This document shows positions 1 through 7,756 of a DNA stretch of 23,748 nucleotides, in pieces. The stretch's first letter is position 1, and every line of letters starts with the position of its first letter. Source of the DNA: a virus; the IMG/VR virus record IMGVR_UViG_3300025598_000183, positions 1 to 23,748 of that record; one strand, written 5' to 3'. The notes under the pieces were generated by a model that had not been told where the DNA came from, made no database searches, and saw only the letters and a program-made list of their open reading frames with translations. The position numbers and the translations under genes were made by a program.

Positions 1-832
1 TTCCCTTCAAAGGACTAATCGGAGCAGGCGCTTTTGACTGCACAGCAACAGGCTTCTTCGCTGGTTCGGCAGTTTCCTGTTCAAACCTAGCCTCCAACTT
101 CCCAATCTCTCGTAAGGCTTTAATAAGCGGCATTCCTGCCACTTTATTTGCGTATTCTGTGTTTGACGCTAGTTCATATAGGATTTGTGGGCCTACATCC
201 GACTCCAAGATTGCGTCCCTAATTTCATTAGAAACCTGGACGTTACTTGATGTCACTAAATCGTCAAAATCAGGCAGGTTTGGCTTTGCTTTTTCTAGCT
301 TTTCAGACCATAACTTTTGGATTTTGGCCTGTTCTTCCGCAGCTTTCCGCTCCGCTTCCTGCTTATCACGCTCATATAAAGCCTTTTCAGTCGACCACAT
401 TGCGAGTGCTTTCGCATACTCAATGGCATCGGTAAACTGATCCGCTCTTGGCTCATCTCCTACAGGATCGATTTCTTTAGGTTGGGTCGATACCGTTTCA
501 AATTGCCGTAAACGCTCCTCTAGGGCTTCTTTTTCAGCTTGAGCTTTGGCAGCTTTATCTTCTGCCTCTTTTCTAGCCTTAGTAAGCTCAGAGAATCTTT
601 TCTCGAGTTTAGGATTTTGTTTCCGTTCCTCTGTTGCTTTTGTCTCAGGTTCTGACGCTGGTTCACTCTCACCTTGAGCTTGCTCAATCGGCTCTGATTC
701 AGGAGTTTCCTCTACTGTTTCAGCCTCAACTGGCGCTTCCTCGGCAGCTAAACCAAGACGATTCATGTTCCAATCGACTAAATTTTCACTTGTTACTACA
801 TTTGATGCCAACCGCTCTTGCACTTCTGACAT
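1..832 (-). CDS. Phage scaffolding protein, C-terminal part missing
   Basis: The frame is open from the start codon at 830-832 to the window edge (277 codons), so the C-terminus is cut off. The start has a GGAG Shine-Dalgarno about 8 bases upstream. The protein is highly charged and rich in Glu, Ala and Lys. An acidic first ~70 residues (EAPVEAETVEETPESEPIEQ) lead into long predicted coiled coil (SELTKARKEAEDKAAKAQAE). A more ordered segment follows with LPDFDDLV, a pattern I associate with scaffolds of P22-like and related podophages. A scaffold nucleates coat assembly into the procapsid around the portal and is lost on maturation. The position directly downstream of terminase and portal is the classic slot before the major capsid gene, which should lie beyond the left edge. 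No catalytic motif is visible. Confidence 0.82.
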   Translation of the reverse strand, partial: MSEVQERLASNVVTSENLVDWNMNRLGLAAEEAPVEAETVEETPESEPIEQAQGESEPASEPETKATEERKQNPKLEKRFSELTKARKEAEDKAAKAQAEKEALEERLRQFETVSTQPKEIDPVGDEPRADQFTDAIEYAKALAMWSTEKALYERDKQEAERKAAEEQAKIQKLWSEKLEKAKPNLPDFDDLVTSSNVQVSNEIRDAILESDVGPQILYELASNTEYANKVAGMPLIKALREIGKLEARFEQETAEPAKKPVAVQSKAPAPISPLKG

Positions 833-852
833 GGATAACTCCAAGAATTAAC

Positions 853-868
853 CCAATGAATCCATTGG
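853..868. other. Small hairpin between portal and scaffold genes
   Basis: The 76-base gap between the portal stop and the scaffold start holds a perfect six-base inverted repeat, CCAATG (853-858) and CATTGG (863-868), with a four-base loop. On the transcribed (minus) strand it lies between the scaffold ribosome binding site and the portal start side, and no U-run follows. It is therefore more likely a minor mRNA structure than a terminator, and it may be chance. Confidence 0.25.
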
Positions 869-908
869 TAGATTGTTACTTTTTAACACAAAATTTTATT
901 AAACACAA

Positions 909-2990
909 TCAAATTGCTCTTTCGATTGCCTCAGCTTCAGCTTCCTTTTCAGAGCGTAAATTTAAATGCGCCAATACTAAGGCCAAGTTTGCCTTTAGGT
1001 GTTCAATTTCTAGCTTGGTCTGATTGTTAATAACAGTATCTGTTTGCTTAGCAGAGTCACGCATTTCAATATCATGCGCCTTAGCAGTCTGACGCATAAG
1101 CTCTCGCTTAGTTTCTGCATCTTCTTGCATCTGTTTAACAGAACTGTTGTGCTTAATATCAAGCTGTAATTGCTGAATAGTTTGTTGAGCCTGCTGGAGT
1201 TGAGACTGCATATTCTTAACCTGCATCTGAACTTGTGGCGGAACAGGCGATTTATCGTCAATTTGAGCCATTGGGTTAGACGCTGCCAAGCGGTCAGCAA
1301 TAATATCTGCACCTGGGAAGTCCATATTACGCACAAATAGGTCGCCAGCCACTTGGATAAGCTGAGGATCGGCAGCAAATAGCCCTGTCATAGCCTCTAC
1401 AGCCTCTTGGCGCTTAGATGAATAGCCTGGGCCTGTATCCATTACAACGTCATATTTGCCAACGGATACGTCGTTTAGAATCTTTTCTACACCTTGCTCG
1501 TCAACGGAGCGTTGGTTCAGCGTAACTAATTCAGGTTTGCCGTCATCGCCAATTATGCGCAAAACTCGCTCAGTATCGTAAATTTTAGGAATCAAATCCA
1601 AAATAATACGGCCACAATAAGCAATAGAACGAGTCAAGTTGTCATAGTAATGGTAATTAACCATGTCAACTTGCTGTTGTTGACCTTGGATAGCCTTGCC
1701 TGATTGGTTGCCTTGCGGAAGCTGGCTAGGGTCGTATATACCAACCACAGCCTGCAAGTCTGCGTTCATACCGCTTAATGCAGCCATAACCCCTGTAGGA
1801 GGCTGTTCAGGCGCTTGTCTTGTAGGAGGAGGGGCCATCCTACCTTCTGTATCGGTCTGCTTGTAACGCAAATAAGGTGAGGCTTTAATATTAGCCATCG
1901 CCCATTCGTTTTCATGGCCTTCGTCTTGGCCTTCAGCAAGAATCCATTTAGCCTTAGGCGCTAAAGCTACGGTCTCGGTCAAGCTAGTGGCCCAGTAGTT
2001 ATACATACGCTGTGGGTCTTTAGCCATACGAACCAAGCCAAACTTCTTATGCTTAGAATCCACAATAACCTGCTGGCCATATACAGGAATAATAGGAATA
2101 AACTTACCAGCCCAATCACCCTCTTCAAGGATTTGCATAGCGGTTAGCTTGCACCACTTGATTTTCTTTTTATAGCTATCTCGTTTGTCTAATACCTCAA
2201 TATTGGCAGCCTCGAGCAGTTTCTTAACCTTTTTGTATTCGTCCTCATAAAGGCTTGTGCCATCAGATAAATAGTAAAGAACGGCTGGCTCTTTGACGGT
2301 ATAGAAGTATTCGGCAATACGAATATCTTCCTTCATTACCCATTCAGAGTTGGTATCCCCAGTGCCTCTGCTACTAAAGCCTTGATCTACCTCAGCCCAG
2401 GGGTATAGGACCTTGAAGTTTCGTTTGCTTATTACGGTAGTAATTAAGCATCGCTCAGCATCAGAACCATCTGGCAACTGGGAATTAGGATCAAAGTAAA
2501 CAGTAAAAGGGTTATCAATAGGACGGATATAGATTTCCTGTTCAAAGCTATCGTCTGACACATAGTCAGTAGTAACCCTGAAATATCCCCAACCCATTTT
2601 TACTGCGTATTCAAAGGCTGTGTCGTAAGCGTTGTCAGCGTTTGATTGTGTTTCTATATGACGGCATACACCAGTTAGAATCTCGGCTAATTTAGCGTCT
2701 GATTCATTATTCATGCCATGCACTTTAATTCTAGGACGTTGCTGGCGCTGTTGGTTACAAATTTGACGGATATAAGCGTCAATCTTATTAATGGTTAGGC
2801 AAGGACGAGCCTCTAGCACTCGGCTATTTTGGACGTCTACTGGCCATTGATCGCCTGCAGCAAAACGGACATCATCTAATGCTTCGGCACGATTGTTTGA
2901 ATCTACATCGCCACATAAGCGCAAGAATTGCTTAGCTTCATCAATCCTTGAATCGTATTCCATGTCATTGATGCTATCGTAATCTGCCAT
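909..2990 (-). CDS. P22-type portal protein
   Basis: This 693-residue protein forms the dodecameric ring at the unique capsid vertex through which DNA is packaged and ejected. The N-terminal half carries the wording typical of the P22-like portal family (PF16510 type): FAAGDQWP near residue 45, RPCLTINKI near 62, and QRQQRPRIKV near 80. Further on come AVKMGWGYFRV and PFTVYFDPNS. Length is close to the ~700 residues of P22 gp1. The last ~110 residues are Gln-rich and probably coiled coil (QMQVKNMQSQLQQAQQTIQQ), matching the helical barrel of P22-like portals. It lies 2 bases after the large terminase stop and just before the scaffold, the usual order. The frame is intact and the identification is strong. 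Confidence 0.93.
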   Translation of the reverse strand: MADYDSINDMEYDSRIDEAKQFLRLCGDVDSNNRAEALDDVRFAAGDQWPVDVQNSRVLEARPCLTINKIDAYIRQICNQQRQQRPRIKVHGMNNESDAKLAEILTGVCRHIETQSNADNAYDTAFEYAVKMGWGYFRVTTDYVSDDSFEQEIYIRPIDNPFTVYFDPNSQLPDGSDAERCLITTVISKRNFKVLYPWAEVDQGFSSRGTGDTNSEWVMKEDIRIAEYFYTVKEPAVLYYLSDGTSLYEDEYKKVKKLLEAANIEVLDKRDSYKKKIKWCKLTAMQILEEGDWAGKFIPIIPVYGQQVIVDSKHKKFGLVRMAKDPQRMYNYWATSLTETVALAPKAKWILAEGQDEGHENEWAMANIKASPYLRYKQTDTEGRMAPPPTRQAPEQPPTGVMAALSGMNADLQAVVGIYDPSQLPQGNQSGKAIQGQQQQVDMVNYHYYDNLTRSIAYCGRIILDLIPKIYDTERVLRIIGDDGKPELVTLNQRSVDEQGVEKILNDVSVGKYDVVMDTGPGYSSKRQEAVEAMTGLFAADPQLIQVAGDLFVRNMDFPGADIIADRLAASNPMAQIDDKSPVPPQVQMQVKNMQSQLQQAQQTIQQLQLDIKHNSSVKQMQEDAETKRELMRQTAKAHDIEMRDSAKQTDTVINNQTKLEIEHLKANLALVLAHLNLRSEKEAEAEAIERAI

Positions 2991-2992
2991 AT

Positions 2993-4282
2993 TTATCCCA
3001 TCCAGCTGCCCACAGGCATATAGTTTTGTCTTTGGGGTTTTGGCTTGCGAGGCTCGTTTACCATCAACCCAATATATCTAAAGGCATCTGCGCCATGTGA
3101 ATATTGGTCATGAAGTGGCTTCTGACTAAATGCGCCAGTTTCAGGATCAACGTCATAGCGATAATGTCTTAAGCATTGTAAGCCTTCTTCGCAATTTTGC
3201 CTATCAAAATAGCATTTTGCAAATATCGTTCTAGCTGCGTTTATAGAATCCGTTACAGGCACTCGGTCTAGTATTTGCACCTTCCAGCCTGTAGATCGCA
3301 CAATTTCCTCGATAGATTTGCCTGAGCCTAAGTTCTTAGCAGCAGCGTCATGGGGTAGCCATAAGGTGTCATAGACGTAGCCATAGGTCTGCATTTGGGC
3401 TAGATACCAACTAATGGTTTTTTGGTTGTCCTCAATATAGCGTATCACCCTGATTTCCATGCCAATAAACTGCACAAACCAAATCGCAGTCGAGTCGGCC
3501 CACCCAAGGTCGAATATGGCATGAACTGGTTTGATTGGGTCGTAAGGCACTCTAGTAATTCTGCCGTCTAGCTCGGCTATTTCCATCTCTTTACCAAATA
3601 CAGCTCCATCTATTTGGGTTCGGCAGATACCTTCCCAAACGTTGTTATAAGCCTGAATATCCCTATTTTTTAGTGCCTGGCGTTCTAACTCTAGCGTTTC
3701 AGGAAACCAAGGGTTGTCGCTGTAGTTTATCTTTTGGACCACCGAGTTTTCAGGTGGATTGACAATAAACCGTTGATAAGTCTCGTCTGTCTCTAGCTCA
3801 GGGTTGAATGACACCCATATTTCGCTGTTTTCTTTACGAATCGTAGGTATGAGAATGTTCCAACTTTGGGCCGAAACGCTTTGCGCCTCTTCCACCCAAC
3901 AAATATCAATTCCTTCGATACTTTTTACATTATTTGTATTGTTTTTAATACCCACAAAGGTAAACTCTGTGCCGTTTTTACCCACAATAGAGTTCTGCGT
4001 AACGGTGTAATACCAGCCTAGCTCTAGGTTTTCTATTTGATCGCACAATAATTTATGAACCGAGTCTTTAATAGAAGTTTGGAACTCACGTGCGCATAGA
4101 ATACGCAGCTGGCTTCTAAAGCCTTTAATAAGCAAAGCCCTGGCAATATTCCAAGATTTTGATCCGCCTCGCCCTCCGTAGAGTATGCGATAACGGCAGT
4201 TTTTAGGCTTAAATAGTATTCCTAACTTAGTAGGAAAATGCGCCTTAGCAAGAACCTGCTCAAGCCTTTGATCTTGTTCCAT
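2993..4282 (-). CDS. terL: Terminase large subunit (Terminase_3 type)
   Basis: This 429-residue packaging motor cuts concatemeric DNA and pumps it into the procapsid. The N-terminal ATPase shows Walker A GGRGGSKS (residues 36-43), Walker B ending IDICWVEEA (125-133) and the coupling motif SFNPE (158-162). The C-terminal RNase H-like nuclease shows acidic residues in FDLGW (D258), LPHDAA (D312) and SHGADAF (D399). The wording matches the PBSX XtmB/SPP1 gp2 group (Terminase_3 and Terminase_3C) rather than the T7 or lambda types, and the length is normal for it. The start overlaps the small-subunit gene by 23 bases, and the portal follows after 2 bases. This branch of terminases often, though not always, packages by headful; that mode is inference here. 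Confidence 0.95.
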   Translation of the reverse strand: MEQDQRLEQVLAKAHFPTKLGILFKPKNCRYRILYGGRGGSKSWNIARALLIKGFRSQLRILCAREFQTSIKDSVHKLLCDQIENLELGWYYTVTQNSIVGKNGTEFTFVGIKNNTNNVKSIEGIDICWVEEAQSVSAQSWNILIPTIRKENSEIWVSFNPELETDETYQRFIVNPPENSVVQKINYSDNPWFPETLELERQALKNRDIQAYNNVWEGICRTQIDGAVFGKEMEIAELDGRITRVPYDPIKPVHAIFDLGWADSTAIWFVQFIGMEIRVIRYIEDNQKTISWYLAQMQTYGYVYDTLWLPHDAAAKNLGSGKSIEEIVRSTGWKVQILDRVPVTDSINAARTIFAKCYFDRQNCEEGLQCLRHYRYDVDPETGAFSQKPLHDQYSHGADAFRYIGLMVNEPRKPKPQRQNYMPVGSWMG

Positions 4283-4610
4283 CAGGTTCAGTTAGGATTA
4301 TTTCAAAGCCGTCAATATTTGAGCCGTCAGCGTTAGCCAATCTAGTGGTATTGGTCTCGCCCCACCCCATTTGGGCCTTAGTCCACCAAATAGCAGCCGT
4401 TGTGTCACCTTTGATAGCCTTGTTAAACAATGAATTGGCAACCTTAGCCGATGCCTGGGCCTTGCCTAGCGCCAGTTCTATTTCGTAATGCTTGCGTAGG
4501 GTCTTATCGCATATACCAATTAAAGCGCCTATTTGCTCATGTGGAAGCCCTAGCCCTGCAGCTTGTAGGACTTGCACTTTGGTCTTTTCGGTTGGTTCGT
4601 GGGGTAGCAT
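4260..4610 (-). CDS. terS: Terminase small subunit
   Basis: This 116-residue protein is expected to bind the packaging-initiation site and hand DNA to the large subunit. Its first 50 residues form a helix-turn-helix (VLQAAGLGLPHEQIGALIGI, then CDKTLRKHYEIEL). A second helical part follows with KVANSLFNKAIKGDTTAAI and WWTKAQMGWGE, wording I recognise in phage terminase small subunits. Its place immediately before and overlapping terL supports the call. The Shine-Dalgarno is weak (AAAAAG). The ParB-methyltransferase gene ends 21 bases upstream, so translation may depend partly on readthrough of ribosomes from that gene. Confidence 0.85.
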   Translation of the reverse strand: MLPHEPTEKTKVQVLQAAGLGLPHEQIGALIGICDKTLRKHYEIELALGKAQASAKVANSLFNKAIKGDTTAAIWWTKAQMGWGETNTTRLANADGSNIDGFEIILTEPDGTRSKA

Positions 4611-4631
4611 CTTTTTATTGTCGGAAAATGT

Positions 4632-5840
4632 TTAAAGTTTATCGAACTCTAAGCCTGATTCTATATGGATCGCCTGCTTTCCAGTAAACTCCTGCCATCT
4701 TTTAATAATAACGTCACAATACTTAGGATCAAGCTCCATCAAAGCGGACTTTCTGCCTGTTTTCTCAGCAGCTATTAGGGTAGACCCTGAACCACCGAAT
4801 AAGTCTAGCACCATATCCTGTCCTTTGGTGTTGTTCAAGATTTGATACTCCATAAGCTCTACTGGCTTCATCGTAGGGTGGATATCGTTACGCTTAGGAC
4901 GCTTGCACTCTATAAGGGTGGTTTGCTTACGGTCCGATGCCCATAAATGCCCTGCACCGTCTTTCCAGCCATATAAACAAGGTTCATGCTTCCAATGATA
5001 GTCTTGACGGCCCATAACCATTGTGTCTTTTTGCCATATTAGGCATTGACGAACCTTCCAGCCAGCGTCTTTACACGCACCCCTAAAATTAAAGCCTTCG
5101 GAGTCGGCATGCCATATATAAAATACAGCGCCAGGCTTCATTACAGCGTCTGCAGCTACAAAAGCGTCTCTTAGGAATTGGCGGAATGCTTCGTCTCCCA
5201 TAGAGTCGTTTTGAATGGTTAGCGCATCCTTTGTTTTGCCTTCGTATGCCACGTTATATGGCGGATCGGTAACAAGAATATCGACTAAGCCGTTTGTCAG
5301 CTTTTCTACGCTTTCAATAGAAGTCGAGTCGCCACACATAAGCCGATGGTTGCCAAGACTAAATATATCGCCCAGTTTCGACTTAGGTGTAAGCGGAGCA
5401 TTAGGAACAGCATCTTCATCGGTTAGCCCTTCCGTTGGCTCAATAACGTTCAATAGAGCGTCTAATTCGTCCTTATCAAAGCCTAATAGGTCTAAATCAA
5501 ACTCATCGCCTAATAGCTCTTGTAGTTCTACGGTTAATAGTTCTGTATCCCAGTCGCTATTTAGCGCCAGTTTATTGTCCGCAATGACCAGAGCTTTCTT
5601 TTGAGTCTCTGATAAATGGGCAAGTTCGATAACAGGAACTTTATCCATAGACAACTTGCGAGCAGCAAGCAAACGACCATGACCAGCAATAATCCCATTA
5701 GCCCCATCAACCAAAATGGGATTAGTCCAACCAAACTCTCGGATGCTAGCTGCAATTTGAGCCACCTGTTCATCTGAGTGCTTTCGGCTGTTGTTGATAT
5801 AGGGTATCAACGATTCTATTGAACGCTGTTCTATTTTCAC
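4632..5840 (-). CDS. ParB-domain DNA N6-adenine/N4-cytosine methyltransferase
   Basis: This 402-residue fusion has a ParB/Srx-like N-terminus (residues ~5-95, with SRKHSDEQVAQIAASIREFG and the GIIAGHGRLLAA box). A short acidic linker leads to an N6/N4 DNA methyltransferase domain. Catalytic motif IV is TDPPYN (191-196), HPTMKP sits at 321-326, and the S-adenosylmethionine motif I is LDLFGGSGST (345-354). The order motif IV then motif I is that of the beta class. Such fusions are common in phages and are thought to modify phage DNA against host restriction; the ParB part may help locate DNA. The start is GTG at 5838-5840, inside a GTGA overlap with the upstream small gene, which argues for translational coupling. 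No cognate restriction enzyme is next to it, so it is an orphan methylase. Confidence 0.93.
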   Translation of the reverse strand: MKIEQRSIESLIPYINNSRKHSDEQVAQIAASIREFGWTNPILVDGANGIIAGHGRLLAARKLSMDKVPVIELAHLSETQKKALVIADNKLALNSDWDTELLTVELQELLGDEFDLDLLGFDKDELDALLNVIEPTEGLTDEDAVPNAPLTPKSKLGDIFSLGNHRLMCGDSTSIESVEKLTNGLVDILVTDPPYNVAYEGKTKDALTIQNDSMGDEAFRQFLRDAFVAADAVMKPGAVFYIWHADSEGFNFRGACKDAGWKVRQCLIWQKDTMVMGRQDYHWKHEPCLYGWKDGAGHLWASDRKQTTLIECKRPKRNDIHPTMKPVELMEYQILNNTKGQDMVLDLFGGSGSTLIAAEKTGRKSALMELDPKYCDVIIKRWQEFTGKQAIHIESGLEFDKL

Positions 5841-6016
5841 TCGGCAGGGGTCTCGGCTGGAGTAATAGTTACAGCAGGCTGAACTTGTGGCTCTGCAATA
5901 GATTTAATACCAGCAATTAGATGAGCGCTGTGAACATAAGGGATTTTACCTAGTTCAGCTAATAGCTCGTTAATTTGCGCAATAGTGAATGAAACTACTT
6001 TATCTTCAATGCTCAT
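5837..6016 (-). CDS. Small hypothetical protein, 59 residues
   Basis: An intact frame joins both neighbours by four-base stop/start overlaps (ATGA at 6013-6016 upstream, GTGA at 5837-5840 downstream), which is the best evidence that it is real. The protein begins MSIEDKVVSFTIAQINELLA. It has an amphipathic helical first half with INELLAELGKIPYVHSAHLI and a Pro/Thr-rich tail. I do not recognise a family with certainty. Short proteins of this layout, a helix followed by a disordered tail, are common near head genes of freshwater phages. No function is proposed. Confidence 0.75.
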   Translation of the reverse strand: MSIEDKVVSFTIAQINELLAELGKIPYVHSAHLIAGIKSIAEPQVQPAVTITPAETPAE

Positions 6017-6162
6017 TTCTTTCCTTTCGGTTTAGTTTTTGCTGCTTCACGTTTTTCGCTGTAAGCAATTGCCACAGCTTGTTTAATAGGTTTTCCTGCT
6101 TTTACTTCAGCCTTAATGTTTTCTTTAAAGGCTTTGGCGCTAGTTGATTTTTTAAGTGGCAT
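6013..6162 (-). CDS. Small basic protein, 49 residues
   Basis: The frame runs MPLKKSTSAKAFKENIKAEV to a Lys-rich end (TKPKGKK). It contains the phrase GKPIKQAVAIAYSEKR, a pattern I recognise from very common short phage proteins of the form 'MPLKK..SKKAF..N(I/V)..E...GKP.KQAVAIAY..KR'. The function of that family is unknown to me. The strong positive charge would suit nucleic-acid or virion binding, which is inference only. The stop overlaps the next start as ATGA. Confidence 0.8.
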   Translation of the reverse strand: MPLKKSTSAKAFKENIKAEVKAGKPIKQAVAIAYSEKREAAKTKPKGKK

Positions 6163-6163
6163 G

Positions 6164-6442
6164 TTAGCAATTCCAATTTTTAAGTGATGCTTTGGCCCTT
6201 TCAGCTGGACCCTTGGCTTTCTTTACTACTCCCTCCATCCTTGCACAAAAAGACTTTTTACGGCCTTCATCTGCCTTTGTTTTGGGGTTTGGTGCTGGTG
6301 CTTTCAAGTGGCTACCGTTTTTAGCGTTATATTCGGCACGACCTTTAGCGGTCATTCCTGCGCCTTTTTCGGTTGGATTGTATGTTTTGTCTTTCCCTGT
6401 TGTTTTATGAGGGATAGGTTTGTCATGTTTTTTAGTCGCCAT
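6164..6442 (-). CDS. DUF6321-like basic protein
   Basis: The 92-residue protein starts at the ATG of MATKKHDK. An AAAGGTG motif lies 6 bases upstream, so I prefer this over an in-frame GTG at 6449-6451. The wording GAGMTAKGRAEYNAKNGSHL, then LKAPAP, KKSFCARMEGV and a C-terminal ASLKNWNC is that of the small DUF6321 phage proteins. Their consensus, as I recall it, is TAKGRAKYN, SFCARM, and a KWNC end. It is very basic (many Lys), with two conserved cysteines that could bind metal or form part of a virion contact. Role unknown; families like this are found near packaging genes. It overlaps the upstream stop by 11 bases. Confidence 0.8.
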   Translation of the reverse strand: MATKKHDKPIPHKTTGKDKTYNPTEKGAGMTAKGRAEYNAKNGSHLKAPAPNPKTKADEGRKKSFCARMEGVVKKAKGPAERAKASLKNWNC

Positions 6443-6662
6443 CTTTGTCACCTTTGCGAGTAGTAGCCTTTTTAAGGGCTGGCTTACGCTTAGCTTTAGG
6501 CGCTGGAAATGGCCACTCAGCTTCAGTTTTTAACGGTTCTTTATTGAAAGTGTAAGTAATTTGCAAGTTGTCGAACTCTAGCTCAACCTTTTTAACCTTA
6601 TACCAGCCAAAATATGCCATTACAGTTTCAAGTAAAGATGAATCCTTAACAATCTCTTCCAT
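6432..6662 (-). CDS. Hypothetical protein, 76 residues
   Basis: The start ATG at 6660-6662 overlaps the stop of the GroES-like gene (TAATG) and has a GGAG about 8 bases upstream. The first ~50 residues have mixed alpha/beta character (MAYFGWYKVKKVELEFDNLQ, then ITYTFNKEPL). The last 25 are Lys/Arg/Pro-rich (KAKRKPALKKATTRK) and probably disordered or nucleic-acid binding. No family recognised. The position between a co-chaperonin-like gene and DUF6321 suggests an accessory role in head assembly, which is inference only. Confidence 0.7.
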   Translation of the reverse strand: MEEIVKDSSLLETVMAYFGWYKVKKVELEFDNLQITYTFNKEPLKTEAEWPFPAPKAKRKPALKKATTRKGDKDGD

Positions 6663-6967
6663 TATGCGATCTCCTGTTCAAAACAAACGTCCTGCCAACT
6701 CATAACGAGATAGCGCTCACCATCTTCAAAATACTCAAAATACTTTAAATATTCGTCTTTAGGGTTGTCGTTCATAGTTCCAAAGCGAACATAAGCGCCT
6801 ACGGTAATAGGCATATCTTCTCTACGACCACCGACTTTCTTGCCAGGGCCTACAGCAACAACCGTTCCCATGTTGTCGACTTCTTTGTTTTCAACATAAA
6901 TAATGGAACTAAGTTGCCGTTTTTCAGGCTTTACTACAATTTTGTCATTTAAAGGCTGTAATTTCAT
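6662..6967 (-). CDS. GroES-like co-chaperonin (Cpn10 fold)
   Basis: The 101-residue protein opens with LQPLNDKIVVKPEKR, the signature of GroES/Cpn10 first strands (PL.DRVVVKP). It continues with a NMGTVVAVGPGKK segment and a VGAYVRFG strand like the VGDxVxF region of GroES. The mobile loop position holds an unusual IIYVENKEVD. Known phage GroES analogues such as T4 gp31 and RB49 CocO replace the host cap on GroEL so that large capsid proteins can fold. Here the gene sits in the leftward head-gene operon upstream of terminase, consistent with a capsid-folding role. No GroEL is present, so host GroEL would be the partner. The identification rests on motif reading and should be confirmed by profile search. 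Confidence 0.72.
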   Translation of the reverse strand: MKLQPLNDKIVVKPEKRQLSSIIYVENKEVDNMGTVVAVGPGKKVGGRREDMPITVGAYVRFGTMNDNPKDEYLKYFEYFEDGERYLVMSWQDVCFEQEIA

Positions 6968-7140
6968 TGGACACCATGTGTTTCAGTAGGAGCAATAGAA
7001 TTGTGACCGTTAAATTGGTCTATAAGGTCCATAACCTCTAGCATTATGCGATTAGCCTCGTCAGGTCCATTTGATTTACAAATAAACTCAACAAAGCCGT
7101 CTTCGTCAACTTCAATAGTTATATGAGCGTTAGACCGCAT
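6964..7140 (-). CDS. Small acidic hypothetical protein, 58 residues
   Basis: The frame begins MRSNAHITIEVDEDGFVEFI and continues with SNGPDEANRIMLEVMDLIDQ. It is joined to the GroES-like gene by an ATGA overlap (6964-6967) and overlaps the upstream Cys-rich gene by 11 bases. The pattern of one beta-hairpin then a helix is clear, but I recognise no family. The fact that stop and start signals interlock on both sides supports a real gene. Confidence 0.7.
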   Translation of the reverse strand: MRSNAHITIEVDEDGFVEFICKSNGPDEANRIMLEVMDLIDQFNGHNSIAPTETHGVQ

Positions 7141-7402
7141 CTTTTTTGGGCCTTCCTCGCATTTTTGGTGGAATCTTGGCTACTTCTTCTTGTATCTTTG
7201 CTCTAGCTTTACTAGGCTCGTTAGACAAGTCTTGCACCATATATTCAATAACCAAAGGCGCAGCAGTAGATTTCCACTCGCCACACCAGTCGTTTAATGT
7301 TTTATTGACAGCCTCAGGAAACCGATGGCAACGGCCCATAATGTCGGCATTTTTAAAATATCGACAATCTTTACAGCTAACTTTAGAATCTACTTCAGCC
7401 AT
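7130..7402 (-). CDS. Cys-rich putative zinc-binding protein, 90 residues
   Basis: The N-terminal 45 residues have the spacing C-x2-C then C and C (SCKDCRYFKNADIMGRCHRF, later DWCGEW). This C..C..C..WCGE(W/F) pattern recurs in small phage and prophage proteins and looks like a compact zinc or iron-sulphur knuckle. The C-terminus ends MRGRPKKDAV, which includes an AT-hook-like RGRPKK that could contact the minor groove of DNA. Together these suggest a small DNA-associated protein, but function is unproven. The start ATG has a GGAG 8 bases upstream. Confidence 0.78.
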   Translation of the reverse strand: MAEVDSKVSCKDCRYFKNADIMGRCHRFPEAVNKTLNDWCGEWKSTAAPLVIEYMVQDLSNEPSKARAKIQEEVAKIPPKMRGRPKKDAV

Positions 7403-7428
7403 TTAGTTCTCCGTTTACTAACTGGTTA

Positions 7429-7465
7429 GAAGGGCTTACAAGTTTCACGTGCTTGTAGGCCCTTC
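7429..7465 (-). terminator. Long hairpin after the 88-residue gene
   Basis: The arms GAAGGGCTTACAAG (7429-7442) and CTTGTAGGCCCTTC (7452-7465) pair over 14 positions with a single G:U or mismatch and a nine-base loop. The hairpin lies 8 bases past the stop of the leftward 88-residue gene and before the Cys-rich gene. No strong U-run follows on the minus strand, so it may be a partial or factor-dependent terminator, an mRNA-stability element or an RNase site rather than a full stop. Confidence 0.5.
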
Positions 7466-7472
7466 GCCTTAA

Positions 7473-7739
7473 TTACATACCGTCTTGTGCATGCTCGTAG
7501 CGTTTATGGGAATAGCACTCACGCTCACCCATATTGCCATCGTTCAACTCACCAAGTTTGCCTTCAAAGTTACCAGCATGGCTCAAAGGACGGCTACCCA
7601 TTGCATCAGCCTTACCCATACCAACACCGCCAGTAATCTTCATTTTACGCTCACCAGTGGTATCGCTAGACAAAGCACCCTTAGGAACTTTCTCACCGCT
7701 CATACCAGACTTAAATACTTCTGCGTCCATCTTACCCAT
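7473..7739 (-). CDS. Gly/Met-rich hypothetical protein, 88 residues
   Basis: The start ATG has an AAGGAAA motif upstream. The protein is low in hydrophobic residues and rich in Gly, Met, Lys and Asp. Repeating short turns include GMSGEKVPKGAL, TGERKMKITGGVGMGKADAM and GSRPLSHAGNFEGKLGELND. It looks mostly disordered and could be a minor virion or assembly protein, but I recognise no family. It is flanked upstream by a terminator-like hairpin and downstream by a long hairpin, so it may be a separately controlled transcript unit. Confidence 0.6.
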   Translation of the reverse strand: MGKMDAEVFKSGMSGEKVPKGALSSDTTGERKMKITGGVGMGKADAMGSRPLSHAGNFEGKLGELNDGNMGERECYSHKRYEHAQDGM

Positions 7740-7756
7740 GTTTATTTCCTTTTGAT

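Noticed and set aside
634-1023. 129-codon plus-strand frame over the scaffold and portal ends
   Set aside because: Antisense to two well-supported genes, crosses the intergenic gap, no ribosome site, and Leu-rich composition typical of the complement of Glu/Gln-rich coiled coil.
1010-1378. 122-codon minus-strand frame within the portal gene
   Set aside because: Out-of-frame shadow of the Gln-rich portal C-terminus; Leu/Cys-rich, no family wording, no Shine-Dalgarno of note.
5215-5604. 129-codon plus-strand Ser-rich frame in the ParB-methyltransferase gene
   Set aside because: Antisense shadow; Ser/Asn runs are the complement of acidic Asp/Leu codons in the linker.
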